A stretch of 64,000 nt of DNA from Hypomyces perniciosus (Eukaryota > Ascomycota > Sordariomycetes > Hypocreales > Hypocreaceae). Each line of letters begins with the position of its first letter. Within the stretch, counting starts at the first letter, position 1. The DNA is taken from the NCBI GenBank assembly GCA_008477525.1, contig SPDT01000007.1:1674001-1738000 (forward strand). Direction: 5' to 3'. The translations under genes and the position numbers were made by a program. The notes below the pieces were generated by a model. That model did not search any database and was not told the origin of the DNA. It saw only the letters and a program-made list of their open reading frames with translations. This document shows positions 32,860 through 43,242 of this stretch, piece after piece.

Positions 32860-34712
32860 CTCCCCAGTAGACTGGATAGCAGTGAACCGCCATTAACCAA
32901 ATCTGACCGTATGTCATATCCTTTCCAAGAACAGATCTCAGTAATCGTTAACTTTGAAACATAGTCAAATATGCCGAGAGCTTTGTGGTTGATCTTGCCT
33001 TGGATGATGGTGGCGAGGGAACCCAAAAGCTGGTAGAGGTTATCAAGAAGTCAGCTACAGACGGCATCTTCCACATTGTCAACCATGGGGTACCTATGGA
33101 CTTGGTGCGTATCGCTTTGTGCAACTTACCAGCTTGGAAGCTTTTTCGCTAACCTGTTGCGGCTCAGCTGGAACTCCAACGAGATGTAGCATATACCTAC
33201 TATGAGACTACATCTGTAGAGAAAAAGGACGCAGACACTACCAAGAATGAAAGTGGGTTCTTCGAAGGATACAAGCTTCGTACCCCAGAAGAGTAAGAAA
33301 GTCTGAGGCTTGAATCCGATAGAATCGCTCAGCTGAAATAGTCTATAGGAAAGAGGAAGGGTTAGCACCAACCATTGAGGAATACAACTATGACTACTAC
33401 GCCACAGGAAAAGTGCGACGACCTCCGATTATGGAGAAATACGAAGACAAGATTAGTCGAGTCTACAAGGTTGGTTCCCAGCCTCTACATTGGAATGACT
33501 ATTTACGTGACGCTAATCACGGCGGTACAGCACTATCACGAAATTCTCATCCCCAAGATTATGAGACTATTGTCCTTGACTTGTGGTAAGGAACCGGATT
33601 TCTTCTACCAGATGCATGACTCCTCTCAGTCAAACTCTGAGATTGGTCGCTACCTGCGTTACCGTAAGGCTACTCAAACCCATTGCGTTGGAGCTGCTGT
33701 GACTCATGAGACTGACTCGACCATCACAGATACCAACTGGGAGCGGGACGAAGACAAGAAGCGAGCCTCGTATGCCGGGCATACCGACATTGGCTCTGTG
33801 ACATTCCTCTATTGCAACCCGATTGCCTGTCTGCAGGTCTACGGTGTGAATGGGTGGCGTTACATCCCGTACATTGAGGACAGTCTAATCGTCAACATTG
33901 GCGACTGCCTGGAATCATTGACTGGAGGAAAATTCCCCGCTGCTCTCCATCGATGTAAGTGCACTGTCCCTTTATCAAGACTTTCTCCAACAATGTCATG
34001 TTTGAACAAACGCACTGACTCTATCATCGCAGTGGTCAAGTTCCAGCCAGACCAGTACGACTACTGCCGAATCGCGCTGGTTTACTTCGTTCACCCGCAT
34101 GACAGCATCATTCGTGAGCACCTGCGCCTTGAACAAGACCGCCGAAAGGCCCTTGAGGGATCGGGCTTGATGAGCGGCCAGGAGGTTAACCGGCTCGTCA
34201 TGGCTCTTTCAGCCGACAACCCTGATGTATACGCCCAGATCGTCGACAGCAACACCTGGCTTCGCGCCAAATCTGGAGAGCTCGTTGCCGCACCCGAGGA
34301 GCTGGTATTTGACTATGAGGCAAGGAACATCCGACGAAGAGCAGACGCTGGCGAGAACTTTGCCAAGATCGTCAGCGGAATTGCTCCTCAGAACCGGGCT
34401 CGGGCCACACTGGAGTCTACTCTGGCAGCAGCTAACCAGGGCTTCACACAGGAGCAATGGCGGGCCATCCAAGCCATTGCGCGAGTCATGGCCAAGGAGA
34501 AGGTTGCTTTCAGCGATGACGACTGGAAGACTGCTCTGGAGGTTATGAACCAAGGCCTGGGCGGGGAGGGAGTGAAGGCGACTCAAGGCGTAGACGCTCT
34601 GAGCCAGACACAAGTTGGTGTATTGGAAAAGGCGCTGGGGGATCTCTTGAGCGCTCCTAGCTCCAGAGAAGCTAAGGCAGAGACGGCACAGGCACTTCCG
34701 AGCGCAGCATAA
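32860..34712 (+). CDS. 2-oxoglutarate/Fe(II) dioxygenase with W-repeat tail (5' end unresolved)
   Basis: Exons traced: about 32860-32908, 32965-33104, 33168-33292, 33349-33469, 33531-33954 and 34033-34712; all joins keep frame. The N-terminal DIOX_N part reads DLKYAESFVVDLALDD, then DGIFHIVNHGVPMD and GFFEGYKLR. The catalytic part has the iron ligands of an isopenicillin-N-synthase-like oxygenase: HTDIGSVTFLY (His, Asp) and FPAALHRLVKF (His), followed by the presumed oxoglutarate-binding region YCRIALVYFVHP, where Ala stands in place of the usual Ser after Arg. The last 130 residues are extra: FTQEQWRAIQAIARVM, FSDDDWKTALEVMNQG and LSQTQVGVLEKALGDLL resemble the small W-repeat protein encoded divergently. 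No ATG lies in frame in the first exon, so an upstream exon, an indel or a lost start must be assumed. Substrate unknown. Confidence 0.8.
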
Positions 34713-34730
34713 ATTTTAGGTGATTAGTAT

Positions 34731-34762
34731 AATGAATGAATGAATGAATGAATGAATGAATG
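34731..34762 (+). repeat. (AATG)8 microsatellite
   Basis: Eight perfect AATG units begin 18 bases after the oxygenase stop codon, probably inside its 3' UTR. Confidence 0.9.
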
Positions 34763-34764
34763 AT

Positions 34765-35492
34765 TATGTGATAGGGCATCGCTTAATTCAAGGGATTTTT
34801 CCTTGTTTCGTTTCCGGATCTCCTTATCATCCATAATAACTAACCATGGCATCGGGCGCCCACAAGGGGGTCCACCTAGTTCTCCACTCTCGGATCCGTC
34901 TAGGATCGGAGCCGGTGGCTTAACGGTCAAGATCCTTCGGGCCGATGCGCTGGACAATATGCCACACGAACGCCACAAGTGTATCCGACAGATGATACGA
35001 GTACCTACTACTCCGTACTTCGTACTCGTAAGTGTTTTAGGCTGCGCCTCATTAGACAGTGTCTTTTCTTGGCAGGACAGAGAAAACTATCAAGAGCATA
35101 CGTTGCTTGTCCGTGGTTAGCCACTATAGCAGTCGTACGACTCACATCTTTCACGTGCGTCAAGTTTCCTTAACAGCTGAAAGTTGGACCAATACATACA
35201 TAACCACCATGAATGGCTGTAAACGGACGTAACGGCTTAACAGCCACACAGCCACAAATAGCACCGCCTCACCCCTCCATGATGACGTCTCAGTTTTGCC
35301 CCGCTTGAGCTCCCTCCCCTCATCGAGCTCCATGATGAGCTCATGACCTACAACTTTCAAGGTTCTTCCAACAACGTTCTAGCAAGGTTCGCTGCGCGAT
35401 AAAATTTACATAAATTGCTGCAAGAAGCCTGTGCCTCCCCTGCCAAGAATTGATCCTCACCTTTCAAAGCTACTTTATTGCCAATCAACACT
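34765..35492. other. Intergenic region upstream of the Vip1-like gene
   Basis: About 730 bases. It contains a run of TACTCCGTACTTCGTACTCGTA at about 35010-35032. No gene seen. The Vip1 promoter should lie in the last part, near a CT-rich stretch before 35493. Confidence 0.55.
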
Positions 35493-36369
35493 ATGGCCGC
35501 CACTGTCAACGTCAAGAACATTGCCGCGTCGACCAGCGACAGCGAGGTCAGGGACTTCTTCAGCTTCTGGTTAGTCTTCCATTTTACAGTGTATTTTGTC
35601 TGGTTGATGGGTCCGTGGGCTAACTATTTACAGTGGCAAGATTACCGACCTCAAAATCACGGCCGAGGGCGAGACGAAGAGTGCTGAGGTTACCTTTGAG
35701 AAGGAAACTGCTATGAAGACAGCTCTTCTTCTCAACAACACCCAGCTCGGTCCCAGTCACATCACCGTCGCAAGCACAAGCGGCGACGTCGAGGACGATG
35801 GCTCCCACTTCACTAAGCACCCTGGCGACACGTATGAGATTCCCCAGGAGATCAAGCCTCGCACCCGAATCCTCGCCGAGTATCTTGCCCATGGCTATGT
35901 CGTCGGCGACGCCACGATCCAGCGCGCCATCAAGCTGGACACAACGCATGGCGTGTCGAACCGCTTCCTAAACACCATCCAGGACCTGGACAAGAAGTAC
36001 CATGCGACCGACCGTGCCAAGGTGGCCGACCAGAGCTACGGCATCAGCCAGCGCGCCAACAGCCTCTTCTCTGGCCTGAGCTCCTATTTCGAGAAGGCTA
36101 GCAACACCCCGACGGGCAAGAAGATTGCCCAATTCTACGTTGATGGTTCGAGACAGGTTCAAGACATCCACGTCGAAGCGAGACGGCTGGCCGATTTGAA
36201 AAAGGAGGAGCATGGAGGCAGCGCCTACAGGGCCTCTGGTTTGGAGAAAGTCTTTGGAAAGGAGAAGCCTGCCGGCGCTCCTCCTGCTGGTGCCCCTCCT
36301 CCTGCGGATCCCACTCCTGGCAGTGTTCCACCTGCTACGTACCCGCCTACCGACTCGAAGACTGGCTGA
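35493..36369 (+). CDS. vip1: Vip1-like RRM protein
   Basis: Two exons, 35493-35569 and 35634-36369, 270 residues. An N-terminal RRM fold covers about residues 1-80: VNVKNIAASTSDSEVRDFFS (RNP2-like), then GKITDLKITAEGETKSAEVT (RNP1 degenerate) and HITVAS. A conserved region follows with PRTRILAEYLAHGYVVGDAT, KLDTTHGVSNRFLN and KKIAQFYVDGSRQVQDIHVE, typical of the fungal Vip1/RRM family named after S. pombe vip1. The C-terminus is Pro/Ala-rich. The degenerate RNP1 means RNA binding is not certain. The intron splits the Cys codon after FFSF, a position that gives a coherent protein. Confidence 0.8.
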
Positions 36370-36617
36370 GCGGAAGGGGTGCTATGTCACTGTTGGGGAT
36401 CGCGACTATTATCATCATATTGCAATGATGCCTTTGTAACGAGTTCAAATGCTTTGAGACATACACGTGTGGTTTAGTATATGTAGTTGTTTGCTCAATT
36501 TGATTCAAGCGTGTTTCCACAACCTATCGTACAACAAACAACCTTCCGCCGGCATCACCCAGCTTCCATATGTGATTATTTTCTAGAATTTGATTAGAAT
36601 TACTCTTCTTTCAACAC

Positions 36618-36899
36618 TTAATGTGATGTACATTTTCTCAAGGTCTTGGTGAATTTTTCCTTGACGATGTCATCCATTGGCCACTTGGGGTTAGATTCGA
36701 GATTCTATAGTGTCTTTCATTAGAACTTGGTCGAGAGATCGTGATTATGAAGGCGACAAATGCTTCGTACCGCAAGCTGGTCTTTCTGGAATTGCTCTTT
36801 GTTTTCAATTTTGCTGGTGAACTGGCCAGATCCAGGGGGGTCATGTAGTTGAGCCCCAGTCTGGCGCTCGGGGGGAGGAGATTGTCTACCCTCAGGCAT
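36618..36899 (-). CDS. Small conserved fungal hydrophilic protein
   Basis: Two exons, 36771-36899 and 36618-36704, with a 66-bp intron, giving 71 residues. Exon 1 reads MPEGRQSPPPERQTGAQLHD then PPGSGQ and ENKEQFQKDQLA. Exon 2 reads NLESNPKWPMDDIVKEKFTK. I recognise this as a common type of small, disordered fungal protein with the pattern PPERQTG-QxHDPP...L-SNP--P-DD-VKEKF, of unknown function. No signal peptide. The 5' exon alone runs into the intron as a misleading 67-codon frame, so the gene is easy to miss. The resemblance to the family is from memory. Confidence 0.65.
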
Positions 36900-37658
36900 G
36901 ATGGACTGATGCTTATTTCTCAAATAATCAAGAAGCTGCTCGAGATTTTTTTGGATAACAAAGAGCTGACGGATCTAAGAGATTGGAGATTCGGCAGTTT
37001 TTAAATACCATACAAAAGATAGTTGTAAGGGTAGTGGTTGTATATAGCAGCTTGACGTCAGTGCTCGTCATAGGAGGTGTCATAGTGAATTGCATCATGT
37101 TGATGTCGTTCACCTCTAGTTTAGGACAGACGATTGACCAAACGGGAATGGAGAGACGGCATTTATTAAATAGAGGGGCATCTGTTCATTACCGTAGCAG
37201 AGCCCCTTGGAAGTGGTGGTCAATAATATTGCCTGGAGGGAGCATAGTTGAGTCAGGTTCCGTGAGGGCATCTCCTTGGCTATCTCTATCCCTACTGTCT
37301 GTCACGGGAGGTTTTTATAGGGCCTCTCTTGGATCCCCTCTTCAATTCTATCAAAATGCCCCTGGAACGAACCACCTAACTGTCGGGCGTTGCGCTGTGG
37401 TGGCCCAACTTAGTGGCCTCCATTAGGGGGGCTCCGGGGAACCAGTTTAGTGCCCGGGAGCGCCAGCCCACCACCCCGCACCAGTGAGACCCCACTAACT
37501 CACAGCAGATTGCAGAACGGAGACTCCGTACACCAATCATCACACCAAGGGCACCTTTGGAATGGATCCAATGTCTTTGATTCAACTTCACCAACACACC
37601 GCATCTTCCACCTCTCAACGCTTCACAAGCAGTGCCACCGCCAAATACCGCCGCAAGA
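36900..37658. other. Intergenic region
   Basis: About 760 bases, no supported gene. A 147-codon plus-strand frame at 36983-37426 has chance-like composition. Confidence 0.5.
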
Positions 37659-38892
37659 ATGCCCGATCTCAACTCCGTTCCTCCTTCGCCGCACGGTCTG
37701 GCTAATACTACTGCTGCGTCCCGCCGTCTCTCCTCCTCCCAGGCAGCCGCGTCTCCTCCGTCCTCCTTGAATATCCTCCCCTCGAACCAGAGTGCTGTGA
37801 TGAGCCAGCAGGGCGTCTCACCGTCGTTACCATCGCCTCATCTGCCCTCGTCACAAGCAGCCATGGCACTGCCGGTGTCGTCTCAGGATTCAGCTGTTGG
37901 GCCTGGCCCAGGACCGTTGCGCCACCCTCGGCCGCTCACGGCGTCCGAACTCCATATGCAGCTGGAAAAGGAACAGGAGGCAGTGGTACGATGGCCCTAT
38001 ATTACTTCCCCGGACTCTGTGGTCTCTTCGTCGTCTCACAACGATCGTCTGACATTTGCATTTGTTTGTACAGGTGAATCGACTGACTCGGGAACTGTCC
38101 CTCCTCCGGGCTGCCCACAACGCCTCTGTCGTTTCCAACACTTCCTCGACATCTAATGCCACCTCCGCCCACGATCCTGTTGCCGAATCATCGCTGTTAT
38201 CTGGCTCTGGGTTTTCTATTCCTACCACTCGCCGCCACCATCGTACTTCGTCCTCGACATCGCAAAACTACACCCACCAGCTTGCTTCCTCCTACGAAGG
38301 CCGTTCCCAAGTGAATCGAGCGCCTCACTCGGTGTCCCTCTCACGACAGAACAGCTCAGCTTCACGCCGAAGTCTTACCGGGTCGCCAGCTCCGCCAAGC
38401 TCCTTCGACCCATCCAACTATTTCCACCAGCAGAGGGTTCCTAATTCGATCATGATGAGCTCTGTGGTTGCTACTCCAGGCAGTTCCATTACGGGAGACC
38501 AGATGAGTCCGGGGTTATTACCTGCAACGTTGCGATACGAAGAAACAGCTTTCTATAGAAGTGAATTGGAGAACGCCAAGAAGGAGAACGATGCACTGAA
38601 GAGACGCATTAGAGATCTTGAAAGAATAGTTCGGGAGAGACGGTCCAGTGACGCCAGCCGGGCGAGGAGCGATAGCGTGAGTACCACGGCGAGTGCGAGC
38701 ATTGCTCCCGGCGGTGGTGTCAGTATCGCAGGTCCTCGGGATGCTAGCGGAATATATGGGCGGGATCGTGAACGAGTCAACCAGAGCACAGTCAGCCTCA
38801 CCGGCGGAGTGAGCATTGGAGTTCCTGACGACGAGGTGAAATTTGGAGAGAGCGCAGCGAGCGGACGGTTGGAGAATCCTGGCCAGCGGTGA
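37659..38892 (+). CDS. Serine-rich coiled-coil protein, unknown function
   Basis: Two exons, 37659-37985 and 38074-38892, 381 residues. The protein is mostly low-complexity Ser/Pro. A conserved-looking helix at the exon junction reads LTASELHMQLEKEQEAVVNR then LTRELSLLRAAHNASVV. A second one reads AFYRSELENAKKENDALKRR then IRDLERIVRERR, a clear coiled coil. The C-terminus is Gly/Ser-rich with two GGGVSI/GGVSIG boxes. No enzyme domain is seen. The family occurs in Eurotiales as uncharacterised protein as far as I recall. ATG 37659 gives the longest uninterrupted N-terminus. Confidence 0.72.
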
Positions 38893-39307
38893 CGACAACC
38901 TTTATTTCTGAGGGTATACGGAGAGTCTCTTCCCATTGACGAGTTGAGGTGAATTTGGCGTTTCCGGAGCGTCTTGGCAAGACCACGAATTTAAATCGCA
39001 CCATACTTTTCTTTCGTTCCTTTCATGAGCCTGTTTATGAGGCATCAGAATGACGAATTTTAGTTCTATCCTATCTTTTGTTGTTACTCAAAACCGGATG
39101 AAATGATTTAGAGCTAGGGCTGATATGCTGCCCTCAGCTCCAGAGTTAACGACAATGAAATAATGAATCATGAACCACCCCCTCGCCTGTCTATCTATGC
39201 TGAGATTACATGAAAAGTCACAAACAAACAAAATTCTGCTATCCATTTCTATGTAGACAAAGGGGATGAGATAGCAGCCGCATACAGTGTGATGAGGAGA
39301 CATCGTG
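38893..39307. other. Convergent 3' intergenic region
   Basis: About 415 bases between two convergent genes. No gene or repeat seen. Confidence 0.6.
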
Positions 39308-40402
39308 CTAAATTTCGCCATCCAACATACTCTCCTTCTTATATGATCGGTGAAAAGATTGTCGGGGAAAAGGCACGGCCGTTGGTCTCCTCGTCTCTCG
39401 TCTCAGCAAATCATCCATCAAGGGCTTTTCATCGTCGGAATCGTCTCGCTCGTCGTGATTCTTATGCTTCCGGGGATATATCGTATTAACCATTGTCCTC
39501 CGCTTGACCGAGGCTGCCAAAGACTCGTCCTTGGAGTCGTAATTGTGCACACTTGATTCCTTGGGAGCATCTTCCGGTCTGTCGTTTGTCGCAGGTTGTG
39601 GCGTCGGAAGTCCTTCGTTGTTCTCTTGAGCTTCCCTATTCGCCCGATCCTCCATCTCCTTTCTCTTCTTCTCATTTAGGATCCGAATGACATCCCAGAC
39701 CAGCCCCTTATAGGTGGTTCGTTCCAGAAGTGAAGGAATGCTCCTCCACGCAACATTTGTTGCACATCGGTAGATGTACGATTCCCAACTCTTCTCCTCC
39801 AAGTTTTCGGCGAGGGACTTGTTCTTGTCATTGATGGTTGAGAGGCGGGCAGTGAGATCCTCGTTCTCGAGCTTCAGCGCGGCAGATTTGTTCTTCTCCT
39901 CCTCCAACTCTTTCGAGATAGCATCGCTAGCAGCCTCGAGGTCTCTGCACTTGGCCTGGTGCTCCACACGCTCCTTGTTTATCTTGTCGTTGAGTCGCAC
40001 GATTTCCGCCACCAACTCTGCGTTTTCTTTCTCGAGAGCCTTGCGCTTTGCTTGGGCGCGCTCTTCCTTGTGTTCCAGTTCTAGAACTGCCTTAGAGATC
40101 GCTCGAACTTGGTCGGAAAGAACATGCGAGCTTTGGCCACTTTTGCTAGCCGAAAGAGTACCCGTCAAGCATGTGTTGTTCTTTGGAGTCTGCAGGTTGT
40201 TCATTGTACTCATCGTCGCGTTGGTGTCAACTTGGGACTCCTGCTTTATCACGACCCGCGGTTTATCGGAGTCTCGACCCCGGGGCGCCATTTGGGGACC
40301 AGCGGATGTTTGCATCGAGCTAGGTGTTGTGATGAGAGAGTTTCTCCCAGAAAAATAGAGAGAAGCAAAAGGGACGGGGCGCTGAACTCGTTGAGCAGAC
40401 AT
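39308..40402 (-). CDS. Coiled-coil protein, unknown function
   Basis: A single exon of 364 residues from ATG 40402; an in-frame ATG at 40480 would add 26 residues that look like UTR. Residues about 90-220 form a long coiled coil (QVRAISKAVLELEHKEERAQ, then KRKALEKENAELVAEIVRLN and LEEEKNKSAALKLENEDLTA). It is followed by a conserved-looking block WESYIYRCATNVAWRSIP and ERTTYKGLVWDVIRILNEKK. The tail is acidic then basic (DERDDSDDEKPLMDDLLRRE). No catalytic motif and no membrane segment. I do not recognise it. Confidence 0.7.
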   Translation of the reverse strand: MSAQRVQRPVPFASLYFSGRNSLITTPSSMQTSAGPQMAPRGRDSDKPRVVIKQESQVDTNATMSTMNNLQTPKNNTCLTGTLSASKSGQSSHVLSDQVRAISKAVLELEHKEERAQAKRKALEKENAELVAEIVRLNDKINKERVEHQAKCRDLEAASDAISKELEEEKNKSAALKLENEDLTARLSTINDKNKSLAENLEEKSWESYIYRCATNVAWRSIPSLLERTTYKGLVWDVIRILNEKKRKEMEDRANREAQENNEGLPTPQPATNDRPEDAPKESSVHNYDSKDESLAASVKRRTMVNTIYPRKHKNHDERDDSDDEKPLMDDLLRRETRRPTAVPFPRQSFHRSYKKESMLDGEI

Positions 40403-41287
40403 TTTCAGTGAGCTCAAGAAGTGAAACGTGCTGAACAATAGAGTTAAAGTAAATCTTTCGTCTGTCAGCCTTGACGGCATAAAGTTATGGTTTCCTGGAT
40501 TTCACCTACTGGAATTAATGAGGGGGTTTGCAGTGACTGGTGCTGTAGACCCGAAGTGAATGGTTTGACCTTGATCCTGAGAGAGTGAATGCTCTCTAGC
40601 AAAAGGGTGAGGAAGTTGGAGAAAGGGCAAATTGTGTGGGCGACTTATAGAGTGAAGATCTCCACCGAAACAAAAATGAATAAATATAGGTTTAGTTGCA
40701 TTTAGCGGAAGTTCAAACATCAGAGTTGTAGGTAAAATGTTGGCTGGCAACTGGATGCGAGTGGCAGATGAACTCCTCGCAGTGAGACGGACTGACAAAG
40801 CACACATTTCAAGCAGCAGCAGTACGAAGCCAGTGATGTGAAGTACTCTTTTGTTCTAAATGAAAAAAATTAAAGAAAGATTATATGGTAACTTCTATCC
40901 CGTAGATGTTAGAGGCCTATGATCGTGGTGCTCAGGATGGTGGTGTGTTTGTGTGTTGTGGGATATTATGTTGCAGGTCGCTCACTCCCAATAGTTCAAG
41001 TTATTTGGCTATAGAAACTATCAACATTGAGATGTGAGATGTACTAACTACCAATCTGTAGTTGTTTAGTTGTGTAGTCCGGCTGGATAGGTCTCGGCGG
41101 AATTGGTTCAATATCATGACATGTCCAACAACAAGACATGACGATACCCAACTCTTACACACTTCCAAATTCAGACTTTCTATTCAAAATCACACCAAGT
41201 TAGGTCTTCTGTCTCTAAACCACTTTGGCTAGCCTCCAATCCATGGTCGGCTGCAAACATCCACTACGCCGCGTCATCGTCGTCGAG
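40403..41287. other. Intergenic region
   Basis: About 880 AT-rich bases upstream of the coiled-coil gene. No supported gene. Confidence 0.5.
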
Positions 41288-41991
41288 TCACTCGTAAGGG
41301 ATGACGAAAATGGCCACGACAACGTCGATGAGGGCAAAAGCGGAGTCAATAAGAAGAATATCCTGATGAGGTATATTCGTGTCTTCCGCGTACGATCTAG
41401 AAAGCCCAAGAAGATGAACGGACCAATGAGACCTGTTTTGGACCAAGCGAGGACGAAGTCCAGTCATCATTTTTCCGCAGATGACTTCCGATGTATTCAA
41501 ATGCATAAATCCGATTGATAAGTGCATATACAATCATGCCATTGAGGAGGATATAGGGGTGAGTTGAATCGGCTGGCTCGGCTGGCTCGTTCGGATTGAT
41601 GACGGTTGCATTGCTGAACTGTGAGTCCAGATGGACAGATTTGGACTCAGACTCAGTAATGCGACAGACTTCAACGTCGTAATGTATCTCCGTCCCGCTC
41701 GTGCTCTGTCGCTGCTTGTCCCTATTCAATAGTGAGCTTCGTCTATTCGGTAGGAGAGGCCTATTACGCTACTTAGCAGTTAGTCTTGCCGAGCAAGTTC
41801 CCTGAACATGTGCGTTTGTCTATGAAAAGTCCAAGTAAACTCCAGCACCAAAGAGAACCCCAAGGTGTACCTACAAGGTCAAGCAAGCACCCGTACTCTA
41901 TGCGGGCTGTGTATCTTGAGGAATCCGTTGGGGAAACGCTGGAACTTGCACGCCACGCTCCGTACTTGCTCGGCACGAAATCGTCTGCCAT
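41288..41991 (-). pseudogene. Possible small membrane-protein gene or remnant
   Basis: From an ATG at 41991 the minus strand reads MADDFVPSKYGAWRASSSVS then YTARIEYGCLL. A strong branch point and acceptor (GACTAAC, TAATAG ending near 41760) follows. The next open segment includes EIHYDVEVCRITESESKSVH and the hydrophobic YILLNGMIVYALINRIYAFE. A last segment in another frame reads QDILLIDSAFALIDVVVAIF then VIPYE-stop at 41288. Two hydrophobic helices suggest a membrane protein. I cannot join the three parts with normal splice phases, so it is either broken, affected by a one-base indel, or mis-modelled. Family unknown. Confidence 0.3.
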
Positions 41992-42543
41992 GGTCAACGA
42001 GGAGACACGAAACACCATCCATCATAGCATTTCTCCCTGAGGGCTTGTCTCCCACTGGATGCCAGGCTCTCCAGACAGCACAGAGTCGAGTGTTATGGCC
42101 AGTAGCTCTAGGGCAATTGTGGGCGCATGCATAGCGGCTTTGTATCACTGACGCCCGTTTTCGAAGCTGCTCATCCCACATCTACCACGGTTTCGTGGCC
42201 GGTCCGTCAAATCACAAGGGGTCTCCGGATCCCTTGCGCGCTGAGAATGAACAAGACTTGGGGGCAGGAAGACGTCACACGTTCCTCAAAAGGGATGGGG
42301 GTACGTCGGGATACGTCGGATATCAACAAATAATCTCAGATGGTTATACATCAGAGTGCGATCACTCTTCTCAATCAAGTAAATTCAGTACACTAGGCGA
42401 CTCCAGCAGTCACACAAACATGACCCGACCAACAACATCTAGTTGCAATATCCCGGGCGCCGACTCGCACCGAACCAAGCGAAGCCAAACAAGAAGAATT
42501 GAAGGAACTATTGAAACAGACATCAGGGGTGGTGGGATTGTGC
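41992..42543. other. Intergenic region
   Basis: About 550 bases, no supported gene. Confidence 0.5.
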
Positions 42544-43242
42544 TTACTCCTCCTCCTTGTTCTTCTTCTTCTTCTTGCCGCCACCGCTGCTTGTCATGCC
42601 TGTGGCTGGCTGGCCCTGCAGGTGGACCTCGAAGTACGTTGCGCCATGTTCCCAGGCGAAGCCCTTGAGGTACGGGTTGTCGAGCTCATCATCAGCCTTG
42701 GGGAGGAATGACATTAGTTGGGATTCGAGAAGTGGGGTGGTTGGAGTCTTACCCGGTTCTTGTTCGCCTTGTAGATGGCTGACAATGCGTCGCCTATTGT
42801 CAGGCCCTTCATGTTCCGTGATACAACCTCCTTTCCGTGTGGGAATTTTAGTGTTATACTCTTGATAGGAGGGTTTGTCAGAGAAAGCTGAAGTAGTTGA
42901 TCATTGTCGAGATCCTTTGGCCGCTGGTTTATTTTCCTGTAGGGAGAGGTGTTAGTGGATGTATGCAAAGGTCGACAGGGTCGGACAACGTACCAGGCAG
43001 TTTGTTGCGTCTCCACGGCGAGTTTCAGCTCGACATTGTTGGTGTCTAATTGTGGCATCAGGTATTAGCACCATGCAAGGTGACGTACACTGCCACAACG
43101 CATCACGGAGCAACTTACTGATATCGGCGATGCTCATCACACCTGTGGCGCTGGAGCTCGTCCTCCTATGGCCCTTCTCCTTTGGCGGTGATGATGACAG
43201 GCCTTCGACGGCAGAGTCGACCTTGGTGAGTGGTTCAGACAT
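42544..43242 (-). CDS. DUF6699-like small conserved fungal protein
   Basis: Four exons on the minus strand from ATG 43242, about 170 residues, all joins in frame. N-terminus MSEPLTKVDSAVEGLSSSPP is disordered. The core reads NTNNVELKLAVETQQTAWKI, NDQLLQLSLTNPPIKSITLK, MKGLTIGDALSAIYKANKNR, then ADDELDNPYLKGFAWEHG, and ends in a Lys-rich tail. The pattern of a beta-rich Trp-containing segment, an ITL/hydrophobic pair and the G-L-T-I-G-D-A-L helix followed by a PYLKGFAWE motif is what I associate with the fungal DUF6699 family, function unknown. The domain name is from memory. Introns are 50-75 bp with good donors (GTAAGT, GTACGT, GTAAGA). Confidence 0.72.

Noticed and set aside
33375..33530. 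Apparent ATG start of the oxygenase at 33375
   Set aside because: This reads through an intron in the wrong frame; upstream exons encode the real N-terminal domain.
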